Assembly: GCF_014201115.1 (NCBI RefSeq)
Contig: NZ_JACHDO010000001.1
Location: 5,022,001 to 5,086,000 of the forward strand
Direction: 5' to 3'
Source of the DNA: Nocardiopsis metallicus
GTDB taxonomy: Bacteria > Actinomycetota > Actinomycetes > Streptosporangiales > Streptosporangiaceae
DNA length: 64,000 nucleotides
Shown: positions 41,444 through 50,881 of the stretch, piece by piece
Layout of the letters: each line of letters begins with the position of its first letter
Numbering within the stretch: position 1 is the first letter of the stretch
The notes under the pieces: generated by a model
Databases searched by the model: none
What the model saw: only the letters and a program-made list of their open reading frames with translations
Told to the model about the DNA's origin: nothing
Translations under genes and position numbers: made by a program

Positions 41444-43023
41444 CGGGGATGCTGCTGCTGGCCCTGGTAGCCCTTCCCGCCGTCGCTGCGGCGGCCGGAT
41501 CGATCCGGAACCTGCGTCCCCTGGCTCCCGTGCTGGGCGCGGGCGCCGCACTGTCGGCGACCGCACTGGCCGGGGTCCTGGCCGTTTCGGTGGCCCTCGG
41601 CGGGCCGGTGGCGATGGTGCTGGCCGCTCCGGACGGACGTGTCTGGACCGGGTTGGCAGCCGACCACCTCGGGGCGATCGTGCTGTTGCTGGTGTGCGCG
41701 GTCAGCGCTGTGGTCCAGGTGTTCGCCCTGCGCTACCTGCGCGGCGACCCGGCCGCGGCCGGGTTCGCCATCACGGCCGGGGCGCTGACCGCCGCGACCG
41801 CGGCGATGGTGGCCGCGGTCACGCTGGTCACCCTGGCGGTGGCGTGGTCGCTGACCGGTGTCGCCCTGTGGCGACTCGTGGGGATGTACCGGCCGGCCCC
41901 TTCGGCCGTCGAGGCCTCCCGCCGCACCGCACGTGTGGTCATCATCGGAGACGTCGCGCTGTGGTCCGGGGTGGTTCTCGCGGTCGCCGTCTGGGGCGAT
42001 CTCGACCTGCGCGACCAGAGCGACGCGGCCGTCGGCGGCGCGGTCGGCACGGCGGTGGCCTGCTTGCTGGTGATCGCCGCGGCCGCACGGTGCGCGCAGT
42101 TGCCCTGGCACCGGTGGCTGTCGGCGACCCTGGCGGCTCCGACCCCGGTCTCGGCGCTGCTGCACGCCGGTGTGGTCAACGCGGGCGGGGTGCTGCTGGT
42201 GAAGCTGTCGCCGATCTTCGGTGCGGCACCGGTGGCGACACACCTGGCGTTCGCCGTTGGCGCCGTCAGTGCCGTGGCCGCCACGGCGGTCATGCTGGCC
42301 CGTCCCGACGTCAAGGGCGCGCTGGTGCACTCCACGATCGGGCAGATGGGTTTCATGCTCATGACCTGCGCGCTCGGCCTCTACGCGGCGGCGGTGGTGC
42401 ACCTGGTGGCGCACGGGCTGTTCAAGGCCGCCTTGTTCCTGGGCTCGGGGTCGGCGGTGCAGCGCCACACCCAGCGCGTCCTGGCTCCTCCCGTCCCCCG
42501 GCTGACCCCCGCGCGTTCGGCACAGGTGGCCGTCCTCGCCGTGGTCGTCGCCGTCGTGGCCGTGGCCGTGGCGGTCTGGTGGCTGCCTCCGCACGCCGCA
42601 GGCGCGGCGCTGCTGGTCTTCGCCGCGGCCACCGCAGCGCGGCTGGCGTGGGGATGGCTGCGGCGCCACCCGACCGTGGGGGCGCTGGCCACCGTGGTGG
42701 TCGTGCTGCCGGGCGCGGTGATCGGCTACCTGGCCGTGGTGGGGGCGGTCACGGAGTTTCTGGCCCCGAGCGTGCCCGCCGCCGCCCCTGCCGCAGTTTC
42801 GGCCTGGTTGCCGGCGATCGTGGTGGCGGTGTCGGTGGTCGGAGCGCTTTTGGTCCACCGGGCGCCCGCACGCGGTCTCGGCCGCTGGCGCGACCGTCTC
42901 TACGTATTGGCGTTGTCCGCCGGGCAGCAGCGTACGCACACCACCGCCCCGGGTCTCCCGCCACGGCCGGTGCCCGCACCGCACCCGCGGCCGGTGCCCC
43001 TACCGGAGGAAGTCGGGGCGTGA
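41440..43023 (+). CDS. dabB: DabB-type proton-conducting membrane subunit of inorganic carbon transporter
   Basis: 527 aa, about 13 membrane helices. It belongs to the NuoL/MrpA (Proton_antipo_M) family: TLVTLAVAWSLTGVALWRLV, PWHRWLSATLAAPTPVSALL then HAGVVNAGGVLLVKLSPIF, and VHSTIGQMGFMLMTCALGLY with HLVAHGLFKAALFLGSGS (conserved His and Lys residues of the proton path). Together with the DUF2309/DabA gene behind it, it fits the DAB system that couples proton inflow to CO2 hydration. GTG start coupled to the small ORF. Confidence 0.9.
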   Translation: MTGMLLLALVALPAVAAAAGSIRNLRPLAPVLGAGAALSATALAGVLAVSVALGGPVAMVLAAPDGRVWTGLAADHLGAIVLLLVCAVSAVVQVFALRYLRGDPAAAGFAITAGALTAATAAMVAAVTLVTLAVAWSLTGVALWRLVGMYRPAPSAVEASRRTARVVIIGDVALWSGVVLAVAVWGDLDLRDQSDAAVGGAVGTAVACLLVIAAAARCAQLPWHRWLSATLAAPTPVSALLHAGVVNAGGVLLVKLSPIFGAAPVATHLAFAVGAVSAVAATAVMLARPDVKGALVHSTIGQMGFMLMTCALGLYAAAVVHLVAHGLFKAALFLGSGSAVQRHTQRVLAPPVPRLTPARSAQVAVLAVVVAVVAVAVAVWWLPPHAAGAALLVFAAATAARLAWGWLRRHPTVGALATVVVVLPGAVIGYLAVVGAVTEFLAPSVPAAAPAAVSAWLPAIVVAVSVVGALLVHRAPARGLGRWRDRLYVLALSAGQQRTHTTAPGLPPRPVPAPHPRPVPLPEEVGA

Positions 43024-43171
43024 TCGGACGGCCCCGAGCCCTCGACGGCACGCCCGGACGGCTTCCGGCGCTCTGAGGGGAGCCGCTGGAGCCTCCCGGA
43101 AGCGCGGTCCCCGGGGATTCACCCGGTCGCGCGTTCCGCCACCGTCATCACAGCAGGAGGAGTCGCAACCC

Positions 43172-45793
43172 ATGACCACCGGACCCATCACCAAGGCCGC
43201 TCCCGACACCGCCACCTCGGCGGCCGAGGTGCGTGCCGTGGTCGCCGACGCCGCAGCGTTCTTGGCGCCGACCTGGCCGCTCGCCGACTTCATCGCTGTC
43301 AACCCGCTGTCCGGCCTGGTGGACCGGCCGTTCGCGGACGCGGCCATCGCCGCCGCGGACCTGTTCGGAGCGCGGGTCACCCCGGAAGAGGCCTGGCTGC
43401 GGGCGGCGTGGCGGCACGGGCGGATCACCGACGACGACGTGCGTGCCGCGCTGATCCGCCGCCACCCCGAGGCGCTGCGGTGCCCACCGCTCACCCTCGG
43501 CGGCCGGACCTACGAGCCGGTCGACCTCCTGTCGGCCGATCTGCACCAGGGCATCACGAACCCCCCGCCGATCCGCCGGGCACGCACAGCGACCGAAGTG
43601 CTGGCCCCGGACATGGCCGCCCTCCTCGACACCCACACGATCCAGTGGTGTTCGGCCTACTTGGACGAGGGCCAGTCCACCTGGCGGATGCCCGGCCGCG
43701 ACCGAGGCTTTTACCACGCGTGGCGGGCTCTGGCCGCACACGACGTGACCCTGCCGCGGCGTCTGCGCACACGTCTTGGGGACCTGCCCGAACGGGACGA
43801 GCAGGCCGTCGCGGAGGCTCTGGCCGCCCTGGGTGTCCCGGAGGACCAGCGCACCCGCTATCTCCAGGCCCATCTGGCGTGCCTTCCCGGCTTCGCCGCC
43901 CACATCCGGTGGCGGGGTGAACGACAGGACAGCGGTATCGACCTGGTCGCCTACCTCGCCCTGCGGTTGACCACCGAAGCCGCCGCGCTCACCGGGACCC
44001 ACACCCACGGTACGGCGTGGAACTCGGCCTCCGCCGACCTGCTCGACACCCGGCAGGCCACCACCGGACCCGAAGATCGGGCCCGCCACCTACTGGAGGC
44101 CCTGAAGATCACCGGCACCGACGCGGCACAGCGGACCGAGTTGGCGCGGTTGCTCGACCGACTCCCGGTGGAACAACGGACCCTCGTCTGGCTGGACGCC
44201 TACGAGGACCACTACCGGAGCCGACTGCTGCGCACCCTGAGCCGCTCGGCGCCCGAGTGGACCGACGCCCCGCCGCGGGCACAGGTGGTGTGCTGCATCG
44301 ATCCCCGTTCCGAGGGACTGCGTCGCCACCTGGAAGCGCTCGGCGACTACCAGACCCTGGGATTCGCCGGATTCTTCGCCGTCGCCATGCGCTACCGCGA
44401 CCTCGCCGGAGGGGCCGCTCGCGCCCAGTGCCCGGGCCCGATCACGCCCCGGCACACCGTCACGGAACGCCCCAGCGAGGGCCGACAGCGCGCGGCCGAA
44501 CGGTCGCTGACCGGTCGCCGGGTACTCGCCGCGGCCGACCACTCCCTCCACGCCGCCAAGGACGACCTGGTGGCACCGTTCGTGCTCGCCGAATCGGCCG
44601 GTTGGCTCCTGGGCCCGTTGGCCGCGGCCAGGACCTTCGCCCCCGGTGCCGTCGGCGCCGCCCGCGCGTGGTGGACGCGCCGCATCACCGCCGACCCTGC
44701 GACCGAGATCTCCCTGGAGGACGCCCTCACCCCCGAGGAACGCACCGCGACCGCCGAGGGCATCCTCACGCTGATGGGCTTGACCCGGGGGTTCGCACGC
44801 CTGGTCGTGCTCTGCGGGCACCGCGCCCACACCGACAACAACCCCTACCAGGCCGCGCTGGACTGCGGTGCATGCGGGGGGCACCCCGGCGGCCCCAACG
44901 CCCGCACCGCCGCCGCACTGCTCAACGATCCGCAGGTCCGCCGACACCTCTCCGAACGCGGCATCGGCATTCCCGACGACACCCGGTTCGTTCCGGCCGA
45001 ACACGACACCACCACCGACACCGTGCGCCTGTTGGACACCCACCTCCTGCCCGACACCCACGGCCAGGACGTCGACCGGCTCACCGCCGACCTCCGCACG
45101 GCCGGCGCACACCTGGCCGCCGAGCGCTGCGCCACCCTACCGGGCGCACCCTCCCACCCCAGCCCACGGCGCGCGGCGCGCCACACCCGCACGCGCGCCC
45201 GCGACTGGGCCCAGGCCTTCCCCGAATGGGGTCTGGCCGACAACGCGGCCTTCCTCATCGCGCCCCGCGCCCTCACCCGCGGCATCGACCTGCACGGCCG
45301 TCTGTTCCTCCACGACTACGACCCCGACCTCGACCCGGCCGGCACCGTCCTGGAGACCATCCTCACGGCACCGCTCGTCGTCGCGCACTGGATCAACAGC
45401 CAGTACTACTTCGCCGCCACCGACCCCCAGGCCTTCGGCGCCGGCAGCAAGGCCCTCCACAACGCCGTCGGCGGCGGCCTCGGCGTCATGACCGGTCCCA
45501 CCGGCGACCTCCGGTCCGGCCTGCCCTGGCAGTCCCTCACCGACGGCCACCGCGCCCGGCACGAACCGCAACGCCTGCTCACCATCGTGCAGGCACCCTT
45601 GCACCGGTTGGACACCCTCATCGGGCGCCACACCGTGCTGCGGCACATGTTCGATCACGACTGGGTCGGTCTCGCCGCACGTGAGCACCCCGATCAACCC
45701 TGGCTCCGCTACACCCCTACAGGTTGGCGGCCCTGGTGCCCGGCCGCAGCCGCTCCGGAGGACGGCCGTCCTCCCGCACCGCTGCGCACATGA
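43172..45793 (+). CDS. dabA: DabA-type (DUF2309/UPF0753) inorganic carbon transporter subunit
   Basis: 873 aa, ~148 bases after dabB. It has the four zinc/catalytic residues of the beta-carbonic-anhydrase-like site: Cys375 and Asp377 (QVVCCIDPRSEGLRRHLEAL), His550 (LCGHRAHTDNNPYQAAL) and Cys565 (LDCGACGGHPGG). The His-to-Cys and Cys-to-Asp spacings equal those of the Halothiobacillus DabA site (C351/D353/H524/C539). It would hydrate CO2 to bicarbonate at the inner membrane face in a complex with DabB, driven by the cation gradient. Expected at low CO2; common in autotrophs, also present in heterotrophs. Confidence 0.93.
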   Translation: MTTGPITKAAPDTATSAAEVRAVVADAAAFLAPTWPLADFIAVNPLSGLVDRPFADAAIAAADLFGARVTPEEAWLRAAWRHGRITDDDVRAALIRRHPEALRCPPLTLGGRTYEPVDLLSADLHQGITNPPPIRRARTATEVLAPDMAALLDTHTIQWCSAYLDEGQSTWRMPGRDRGFYHAWRALAAHDVTLPRRLRTRLGDLPERDEQAVAEALAALGVPEDQRTRYLQAHLACLPGFAAHIRWRGERQDSGIDLVAYLALRLTTEAAALTGTHTHGTAWNSASADLLDTRQATTGPEDRARHLLEALKITGTDAAQRTELARLLDRLPVEQRTLVWLDAYEDHYRSRLLRTLSRSAPEWTDAPPRAQVVCCIDPRSEGLRRHLEALGDYQTLGFAGFFAVAMRYRDLAGGAARAQCPGPITPRHTVTERPSEGRQRAAERSLTGRRVLAAADHSLHAAKDDLVAPFVLAESAGWLLGPLAAARTFAPGAVGAARAWWTRRITADPATEISLEDALTPEERTATAEGILTLMGLTRGFARLVVLCGHRAHTDNNPYQAALDCGACGGHPGGPNARTAAALLNDPQVRRHLSERGIGIPDDTRFVPAEHDTTTDTVRLLDTHLLPDTHGQDVDRLTADLRTAGAHLAAERCATLPGAPSHPSPRRAARHTRTRARDWAQAFPEWGLADNAAFLIAPRALTRGIDLHGRLFLHDYDPDLDPAGTVLETILTAPLVVAHWINSQYYFAATDPQAFGAGSKALHNAVGGGLGVMTGPTGDLRSGLPWQSLTDGHRARHEPQRLLTIVQAPLHRLDTLIGRHTVLRHMFDHDWVGLAAREHPDQPWLRYTPTGWRPWCPAAAAPEDGRPPAPLRT

Positions 45794-45842
45794 CGACCGG
45801 GCACGTGCAGCGCCACTTCACTCCAGAGAAGGGAAGTATCCG

Positions 45843-46367
45843 ATGAATACGCTCCTGTTGGTCCGAAGCGTGGACGACGTCAGGTCCGCGGTCGAGAACG
45901 TGAGCGACTACCTGGTCAACTATCGACGGCAGTTCGGAGATGAATCGGGATCGAACCGGCTGCTCGGGGTGTGGATCCGCCCCGAACTCGAAGCCGGACT
46001 GCCCGTGTCGTATGCGGAAGACACCGACGCCGCCCCCTCACAATCACACACCGTGAAGGCGGTGTGGATCGAGAGGTCGTTCTCACTGGCGGGCATCTGG
46101 ACCCTGTGCTGGATGGACGGACCCGCCCTGCGGGAAACACCGGATCCGTTCGAGTGGCAGAACCGGATTCTTGACTCCCTGGTGGCGGGCCCAGTGCCCG
46201 AACCGGGCTCTCCGGAGGTGTTCGTGCCCGTCTTCGCCGAGGGTGACGCCGTGGAGACGAGCATGACGGCGCTGCGGGCCCGGCAGCCGCACCTGATCAC
46301 CGAACACTGGTACGTCCATGACCGAGAACACGGCATCGTCGGGCCGCTGAAGCCCACGGAAGAGTGA
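45843..46367 (+). CDS. Hypothetical protein downstream of dabA
   Basis: 174 aa from ATG 45843 (AGAAGGGAAG upstream). NTLLLVRSVDDVRSAVENVS then SHTVKAVWIERSFSLAGIWT, LCWMDGPALRETPDPFEWQN and HLITEHWYVHDREHGIVGP. Mixed alpha/beta by appearance, no membrane segment and no family I recognise. It lies 49 bases after dabA in the same direction and 96 before the isocitrate dehydrogenase gene, so it may belong to the same transcript. Confidence 0.7.
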   Translation: MNTLLLVRSVDDVRSAVENVSDYLVNYRRQFGDESGSNRLLGVWIRPELEAGLPVSYAEDTDAAPSQSHTVKAVWIERSFSLAGIWTLCWMDGPALRETPDPFEWQNRILDSLVAGPVPEPGSPEVFVPVFAEGDAVETSMTALRARQPHLITEHWYVHDREHGIVGPLKPTEE

Positions 46368-46463
46368 GCGCTTCTCTCCTGCCACCACGTCACCCATCGC
46401 ATCAGACCAGCCGACCGACCGGGGAACCCGTCCCGGCCGTCGATCACGAGTCGAGGAGAGATC

Positions 46464-47909
46464 ATGACGTCGTACCCGACACCCGTACCGATCACCGTTG
46501 CCCACGGTGACGGAATCGGTCCGGAGATCATGGAGGCCGCGCTATCCGTGCTCGACGCAGCCGGAGCGGCCCTCGATATCGACACGATCACCATCGGAGA
46601 GTCGGTCTACCGGGCCGGTAACCCCGCCGGCGTCACTCCCGAGGCGCTCGAATCCATCCGCCGCACGGGCGTGTTCCTCAAGGCCCCCATCACGACCCCG
46701 CAGGGCGGTGGATTCAAGAGCCTCAACGTCACCGTGCGCAAAACGTTCGGCCTCTTTGCCAACGTCCGGCCGTGCGTCGCCTACGCACCGTTCGTCGCCA
46801 CCAGGCATCCCGGTATGGACGTCGTCATCATCCGGGAGAACGAGGAGGATCTCTACGCGGGCATCGAACACCGCCAGACCGACGAGGTCGTCCAGTGCCT
46901 CAAGCTCATCTCCCGGCAGGGGTGCGAGCGGGTGATCCGTTACGCCTTCGAGTACGCCACCACCCATGGGCGGACCAAGGTGACCGCGTTCACCAAGGAC
47001 AACATCATGAAGATGACCGACGGCCTGTTCCACAAGGTGTTCGACGAGGTCGCCACCGACTATCCCGAGATCCGAGCCGAGCATTGGATCGTCGACATCG
47101 GTGCGGCCAAGCTCGCCGACACCCCCGAGGCGTTCGACGTCGTCGTCCTGCCCAACCTCTACGGCGACATCCTCTCCGATGTCGCCGCCCAGATCGCCGG
47201 ATCGGTCGGCCTCGCCGGAAGCGCCAACATCGGTGAGCGGATCGCCATGTTCGAGGCCATCCACGGATCCGCCCCCCGGCGGGCCGGCCAGGACGTCGCG
47301 AATCCCTCGGGGCTGCTGCTGGCCGCGGTGCAGATGCTCGTCCACATCGGACAGACCGACGTCGCGAGCAGGGTGCACAACGCATGGCTGCGGACCATCG
47401 AGGACGGCGTCCACACCTATGACGTCCACCACCCCGACACCAGCACCGCCGAGGTCGGCACCCGGGCGTTCGCGACCGCGGTCATCGAGCGTCTCGGCCA
47501 GGGCCCCGAACGGCTTCCGGCGGCTCACTACACGCAGCGCGGGCCGATCACGGTGCAGCTGAAGGACCGGCCCCCTGCCGCCAAGACCCGGCTCGGCGTC
47601 GACGTGTTCGTCCACGAGAACGGGACCACCCCGGCCGAGCTCGCCGACAGGCTCGTCCCGCTCGCCGGACCGTTGCGGCTTGACATGATCTCCAACCGGG
47701 GTCAGAAGGTGTGGCCGGGCGGCGCGGCCGAGACCCTGCTCACCGATCACTGGCGATGCCGCTTCCTCGACCCGGACGGTTCCACCACCGCCGCCGAGAT
47801 CGTCGCCCTCCAGTCCCGGATGGTGGAGCACGGCATCGAACCCATCAAGACCGAAGGTCTCTACGCGTTCGACGGCGAGCCCGCCTTCACCCGTGGCCAG
47901 GGCCAGTAG
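46464..47909 (+). CDS. NADP-dependent isocitrate dehydrogenase, Thermus/Rickettsia type
   Basis: 481 aa. HGDGIGPEIMEAALSVLDAA, the phosphate-binding/substrate motifs RKTFGLFANVRPC, IIRENEEDLYAGIEHRQTDE, DNIMKMTDGLFHKVFDEVA, LPNLYGDILSDVAAQIAGSV then GLAGSANIGERIAMFEAIHG, followed by the extra C-terminal domain (LGVDVFVHENGTTPAELADR) that marks the Thermus/Rickettsia group. It oxidises isocitrate to 2-oxoglutarate and CO2. Actinomycetes usually use a monomeric IDH, so this is likely additional. CO2 release or reductive carboxylation may link it to the adjacent carbon-uptake genes; that is inference. Confidence 0.9.
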   Translation: MTSYPTPVPITVAHGDGIGPEIMEAALSVLDAAGAALDIDTITIGESVYRAGNPAGVTPEALESIRRTGVFLKAPITTPQGGGFKSLNVTVRKTFGLFANVRPCVAYAPFVATRHPGMDVVIIRENEEDLYAGIEHRQTDEVVQCLKLISRQGCERVIRYAFEYATTHGRTKVTAFTKDNIMKMTDGLFHKVFDEVATDYPEIRAEHWIVDIGAAKLADTPEAFDVVVLPNLYGDILSDVAAQIAGSVGLAGSANIGERIAMFEAIHGSAPRRAGQDVANPSGLLLAAVQMLVHIGQTDVASRVHNAWLRTIEDGVHTYDVHHPDTSTAEVGTRAFATAVIERLGQGPERLPAAHYTQRGPITVQLKDRPPAAKTRLGVDVFVHENGTTPAELADRLVPLAGPLRLDMISNRGQKVWPGGAAETLLTDHWRCRFLDPDGSTTAAEIVALQSRMVEHGIEPIKTEGLYAFDGEPAFTRGQGQ

Positions 47910-47946
47910 CCGCCGCGGGCCGGGACGGTCGCCCGGCCGGCGGCGG
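47909..47946 (+). terminator. Terminator after isocitrate dehydrogenase gene
   Basis: GCCGCCGCGGGCCGGG pairs with CCCGGCCGGCGGCGG around a short loop, directly at the stop codon. Confidence 0.6.
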
Positions 47947-48331
47947 GAGGTCGCGGTGCGCGGGCCCCGGCCGAGCGTGTTCCCGTGCCGTACCACCTGC
48001 CGGTGGGCGGTACAGCGGACTGTTCGAGGATCCTCGTGACTCGGTGTGAGCTGCCGCGGCCGGATCGACACGGAGATGCATGGCGGTAGTCTGCGGCCCG
48101 TGAGGGCGGGGACCCGGACCACCAACCATTGGAAGGCCGGGGAGATTCACGGGGGCGGTCTCCCCAAGTTGGCCCTGCGCTTCCTGTTCAGGCGCTCGTC
48201 TCCGCACGCGCGGGGCTGGTCGTCGGGGGTGAGTCTGCGGGGGCGGCGTCCACAGAGCCATGGCAGTAGTGCTCCCCGCAGATGCGGAGGTGAGTACAGC
48301 GTGCTGACAGTGGTGGGGTCTAGGGAACAGC
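47947..48331. other. Intergenic region with CRISPR-like relics
   Basis: No credible gene: frames here show the SSPHARGWSSG type of translation that type I-E CRISPR repeats give. It holds the possible relics at 48195-48296 and the 3' end of the XRE-TPR gene. Confidence 0.4.
48195..48296 (+). repeat. Possible degenerate type I-E CRISPR repeats
   Basis: GTGCTCCCCGCAGATGCGGA plus GGTGAGTA (48269-48296) has the form of an actinobacterial I-E repeat. A chimeric copy ending CGGGGGTGAGTC at 48235 would leave a 33-base spacer, and CTCGTCTCCGCACGCGCGGG at 48195 is a further relative. Copies are few and divergent. Confidence 0.3.
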
Positions 48332-49528
48332 TCAACTGGACAGGATGGTCCCTTCCAGGTTCAGGCGCCTGGTCAGCGAGATGGCCTGGGTGCGCAGCGC
48401 GGGTCGGGCGCGGTGTACCACGCGGTTGAGGATCGTGTGGGCGTCGGGGTTGAAGCGCAGGTCCTCGGCGCCGGTGATCTCGGCCTGGAGCAGGTACAGC
48501 ATCGCCGCGCCCGGGTCGTGCTGGAGGACGTGGCCGCGCGCCAGGTCCAGGGCCCAGGTGGTGTGCCGTTCGCGCGAGGCCAGGGCGGAGGCGTCGACGC
48601 GGTCGGCCATCGCCAGCGCCGAGGCGGCCTGACCTTGTTCCAGCTCGATGTTCATCATGTGCATGCCCACGTTGACCGGGCCGAAGCAGGTGCGCCCCAC
48701 GTTGGTCTCGCCGGTACGGTCCGCCAGAGGAGCGGCGTGTTCCTCGATCCACCGCAGGGCACCGAAGGCGTCACCTGATCGGGCGCGGGCGACCGCGGCG
48801 GTCAGCCACAGCGCCCCGGTGATCGCGGCGACCTCGCGGCCGGAGGCGGGCCCGATGCGGGAGGCCGCCTCGCGGGCGACCTCCAGGGCCGAAGCGTGTT
48901 CACCGAGACCCAGGAGCGCGTGCGCGAGGTTCCACCGCGCGGTCGCCACTCGCACGGGATCCTCGGATCGCTCGGCCGCCCGGAGTCCGCGTTCGGCCGC
49001 CAGCAGAGCCAGGTCCGTGAGGTTGATCCGGCGTGCCACCGTGCGCAGAAGCCCGTAGGTGTCCGCAGCCAGGGCCCTGTCCGCGGGGGATGGTTCGGCA
49101 GCGCAGTACCGGACCACGTCCCTGGTCAACGGGACGATCAACGGGAAGAGCCTGCTGTAGCGGTCGGGCGTTCCCTGCCAGATCTCCCATGCCCGGTCGA
49201 CGCGCTCGCGCAGTTCGGGAAGGTGAAGATCGGTCGCGTCACCGGCGGTGGTGCCCGAGTGGAGTGCGCTGTGCAACTGCGTCGCGATATGCCCATCGGT
49301 AGGCTCGGCCGGGATGTCCTTCACCTCACCGAACAGTTCTCCGACGGGTACTTCGAGGGCACGGGAGATGGCCTCGACGGTGTCGAGGGTAGGGGTGCGC
49401 TGCCCGCGCTCGATCTGCCCCAGATACTCCGGATTCAACCCGGCCAGCCCCGCAATGACCGCCTGGGACTTGCCCTGACGCCGACGATGCCACCGTAGTC
49501 TCTGCGCGAACGACTTCCCCAGCGACAT
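48332..49528 (-). CDS. XRE-family regulator with TPR-like C-terminus
   Basis: 398 aa. N-terminal HTH (FAQRLRWHRRRQGKSQAVIA then GLNPEYLGQIERGQRTPTLD), followed by ~300 residues of alpha-helical repeats (TYGLLRTVARRINLTDLALL, LAHALLGLGEHASALEVARE, ALASRERHTTWALDLARGHV). This is the architecture of actinomycete regulators that sense a ligand or peptide through TPR repeats. It is divergent from the HAD phosphatase gene with 92 bases between, so they may be co-regulated. Confidence 0.88.
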   Translation of the reverse strand: MSLGKSFAQRLRWHRRRQGKSQAVIAGLAGLNPEYLGQIERGQRTPTLDTVEAISRALEVPVGELFGEVKDIPAEPTDGHIATQLHSALHSGTTAGDATDLHLPELRERVDRAWEIWQGTPDRYSRLFPLIVPLTRDVVRYCAAEPSPADRALAADTYGLLRTVARRINLTDLALLAAERGLRAAERSEDPVRVATARWNLAHALLGLGEHASALEVAREAASRIGPASGREVAAITGALWLTAAVARARSGDAFGALRWIEEHAAPLADRTGETNVGRTCFGPVNVGMHMMNIELEQGQAASALAMADRVDASALASRERHTTWALDLARGHVLQHDPGAAMLYLLQAEITGAEDLRFNPDAHTILNRVVHRARPALRTQAISLTRRLNLEGTILSS

Positions 49529-49620
49529 GTCCGGCCTTTCAACGTGAGGGGCGCGGGCCAGAAGCCCATCGTAGAACGGCGCTTTCGACCACCGGCCGCC
49601 TTTTCCCCATCGGAGGCACG

Positions 49621-50331
49621 ATGCCCGACACCCTGCTCGTCCTCTGGGACGTGGACCACACCCTGATCGAGACCCGAGGCGTGGGTGGCGAAGTGTTCGC
49701 CGAAGCCTTCGAAGCCGCCACCGGGCGTCCCCTGTCCGCGGGGATGGCCAAAGCCGCCGGGCACACCGAACCGGTCCTGCTGCGTAAGACCCTCCACCTG
49801 AACGGGATCACTGATCCGGGACCGGAGGTGTTCGAGCGGTTCCTGCGGGAACAGGCCGACGGATACCGGCGACGCCAGGACCGGCTGCGGACGCAGGGCC
49901 GAGCCCTGCCCGGAGTCACCGAGGCACTCCAGACCTTGAGCCGACGACAGCACATCGTCCAGAGCGTGCTCACGGGGAACACACGGGCGGCGGCGGAGAT
50001 CAAGCTCGCTGCCTTCGGCCTGGACCGATGGCTGGACTTCGATCTGGGGGCCTACGGCGACGATGACGACAACCGCCCAGCCCTGGTCGAAGTCGCACAC
50101 CGACGCACTGCGGAGAAGCTGGGGAAACCGATCAGCATCTCTCAGATCGTCCTGATCGGCGACACCCCTAAGGACGTGGAGGCCGCGCTGACGTCCGGAG
50201 CTCGTGTCCTCGGAGTGGCCTCCGGGGCGAGTTCGGTCGAGGAACTCCGCCGGGCGGGTGCTGACCGGGTGCTCGCGTCCCTCGCCGATACGGACATCGT
50301 GGAGCTGCTCTCCGAACTCGTCGAGAAGTGA
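49621..50331 (+). CDS. HAD-family hydrolase (phosphatase)
   Basis: 236 aa. Motif I LVLWDVDHTLIETRG (nucleophile and acid/base Asp), cap domain with LPGVTEALQTLSRRQ, motif II SVLTGNTRAAAEIKL (Thr), motif III Lys region, motif IV IVLIGDTPKDVEAALTSGAR then VLGVASGASS. It resembles phosphoglycolate-phosphatase-like enzymes. The substrate cannot be read from sequence. Confidence 0.92.
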   Translation: MPDTLLVLWDVDHTLIETRGVGGEVFAEAFEAATGRPLSAGMAKAAGHTEPVLLRKTLHLNGITDPGPEVFERFLREQADGYRRRQDRLRTQGRALPGVTEALQTLSRRQHIVQSVLTGNTRAAAEIKLAAFGLDRWLDFDLGAYGDDDDNRPALVEVAHRRTAEKLGKPISISQIVLIGDTPKDVEAALTSGARVLGVASGASSVEELRRAGADRVLASLADTDIVELLSELVEK

Positions 50332-50597
50332 CCATTCCTTCGCCATCTCAGTCTTGCCGGGTGTGCGGGGTCCTGGCCCCCCGCATGCTACCGACCGGGC
50401 CCGTCCGCCGGGAGCACGCGAACACCCAGCTCATCTGCTGCGGGGCCGGTGTCGATCCATGTCGGACGTTTTCCTAGCTCTGCGCTCACCCTTGCTCGGG
50501 GCCAGAACCATCGACCGGCCACAGTCGTAGCGTCGTTCGTTCATCGCGTGACGAAGATGGGCGACCCGGTGCGGCTGTATTTCGATAAGGAAGAACG
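50332..50597. other. Intergenic region after the HAD gene
   Basis: No gene is supported between the HAD stop and the terminator at 50598. The long frame that crosses it is only a shadow of genes on the other strand. Confidence 0.5.
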
Positions 50598-50627
50598 GAA
50601 GGGTCCCACCAACCGGTGGGACCCTTC
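50598..50627. terminator. Strong terminator for HAD and DUF397 genes
   Basis: GAAGGGTCCCACC / GGTGGGACCCTTC, a perfect 13-bp stem with loop AACC, flanked by A/T on both sides, so it can work in both directions. Confidence 0.9.
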
Positions 50628-50650
50628 TTCCTGGTCAGGTAGAGCGGACG

Positions 50651-50881
50651 CTAAGAACGCACCCGTTTCGCGGCGGCCACGAGGCCCGACCACTCACCCG
50701 ACGGGAACAGCAGAGCGCCCAGTTCCCGATGCCGGGTGTCGCGCACGGCCGACACTCCGGGAAGATCCCCGACCTCCACGCAGTCCTGGCCGTGGGACGT
50801 GGAGTAGCTGGCCTTGCGGAACACGAAGTCCCGGTCCGCGGTCCGGCGGAGAGGGTGAGTCACGGCGGACGTCCTTTTCAC
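50651..50881 (-). CDS. DUF397 protein (third copy), partner of Scr1 regulator
   Basis: 76 aa. FVFRKASYSTSHGQDCVEVG, AVRDTRHRELGALLFPSGEW. Its start overlaps the Scr1 regulator stop by four bases, so the two are translationally coupled. By analogy with Streptomyces BldB-like/Scr1 modules it probably sequesters or modulates that regulator. Confidence 0.9.
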   Translation of the reverse strand: MKRTSAVTHPLRRTADRDFVFRKASYSTSHGQDCVEVGDLPGVSAVRDTRHRELGALLFPSGEWSGLVAAAKRVRS

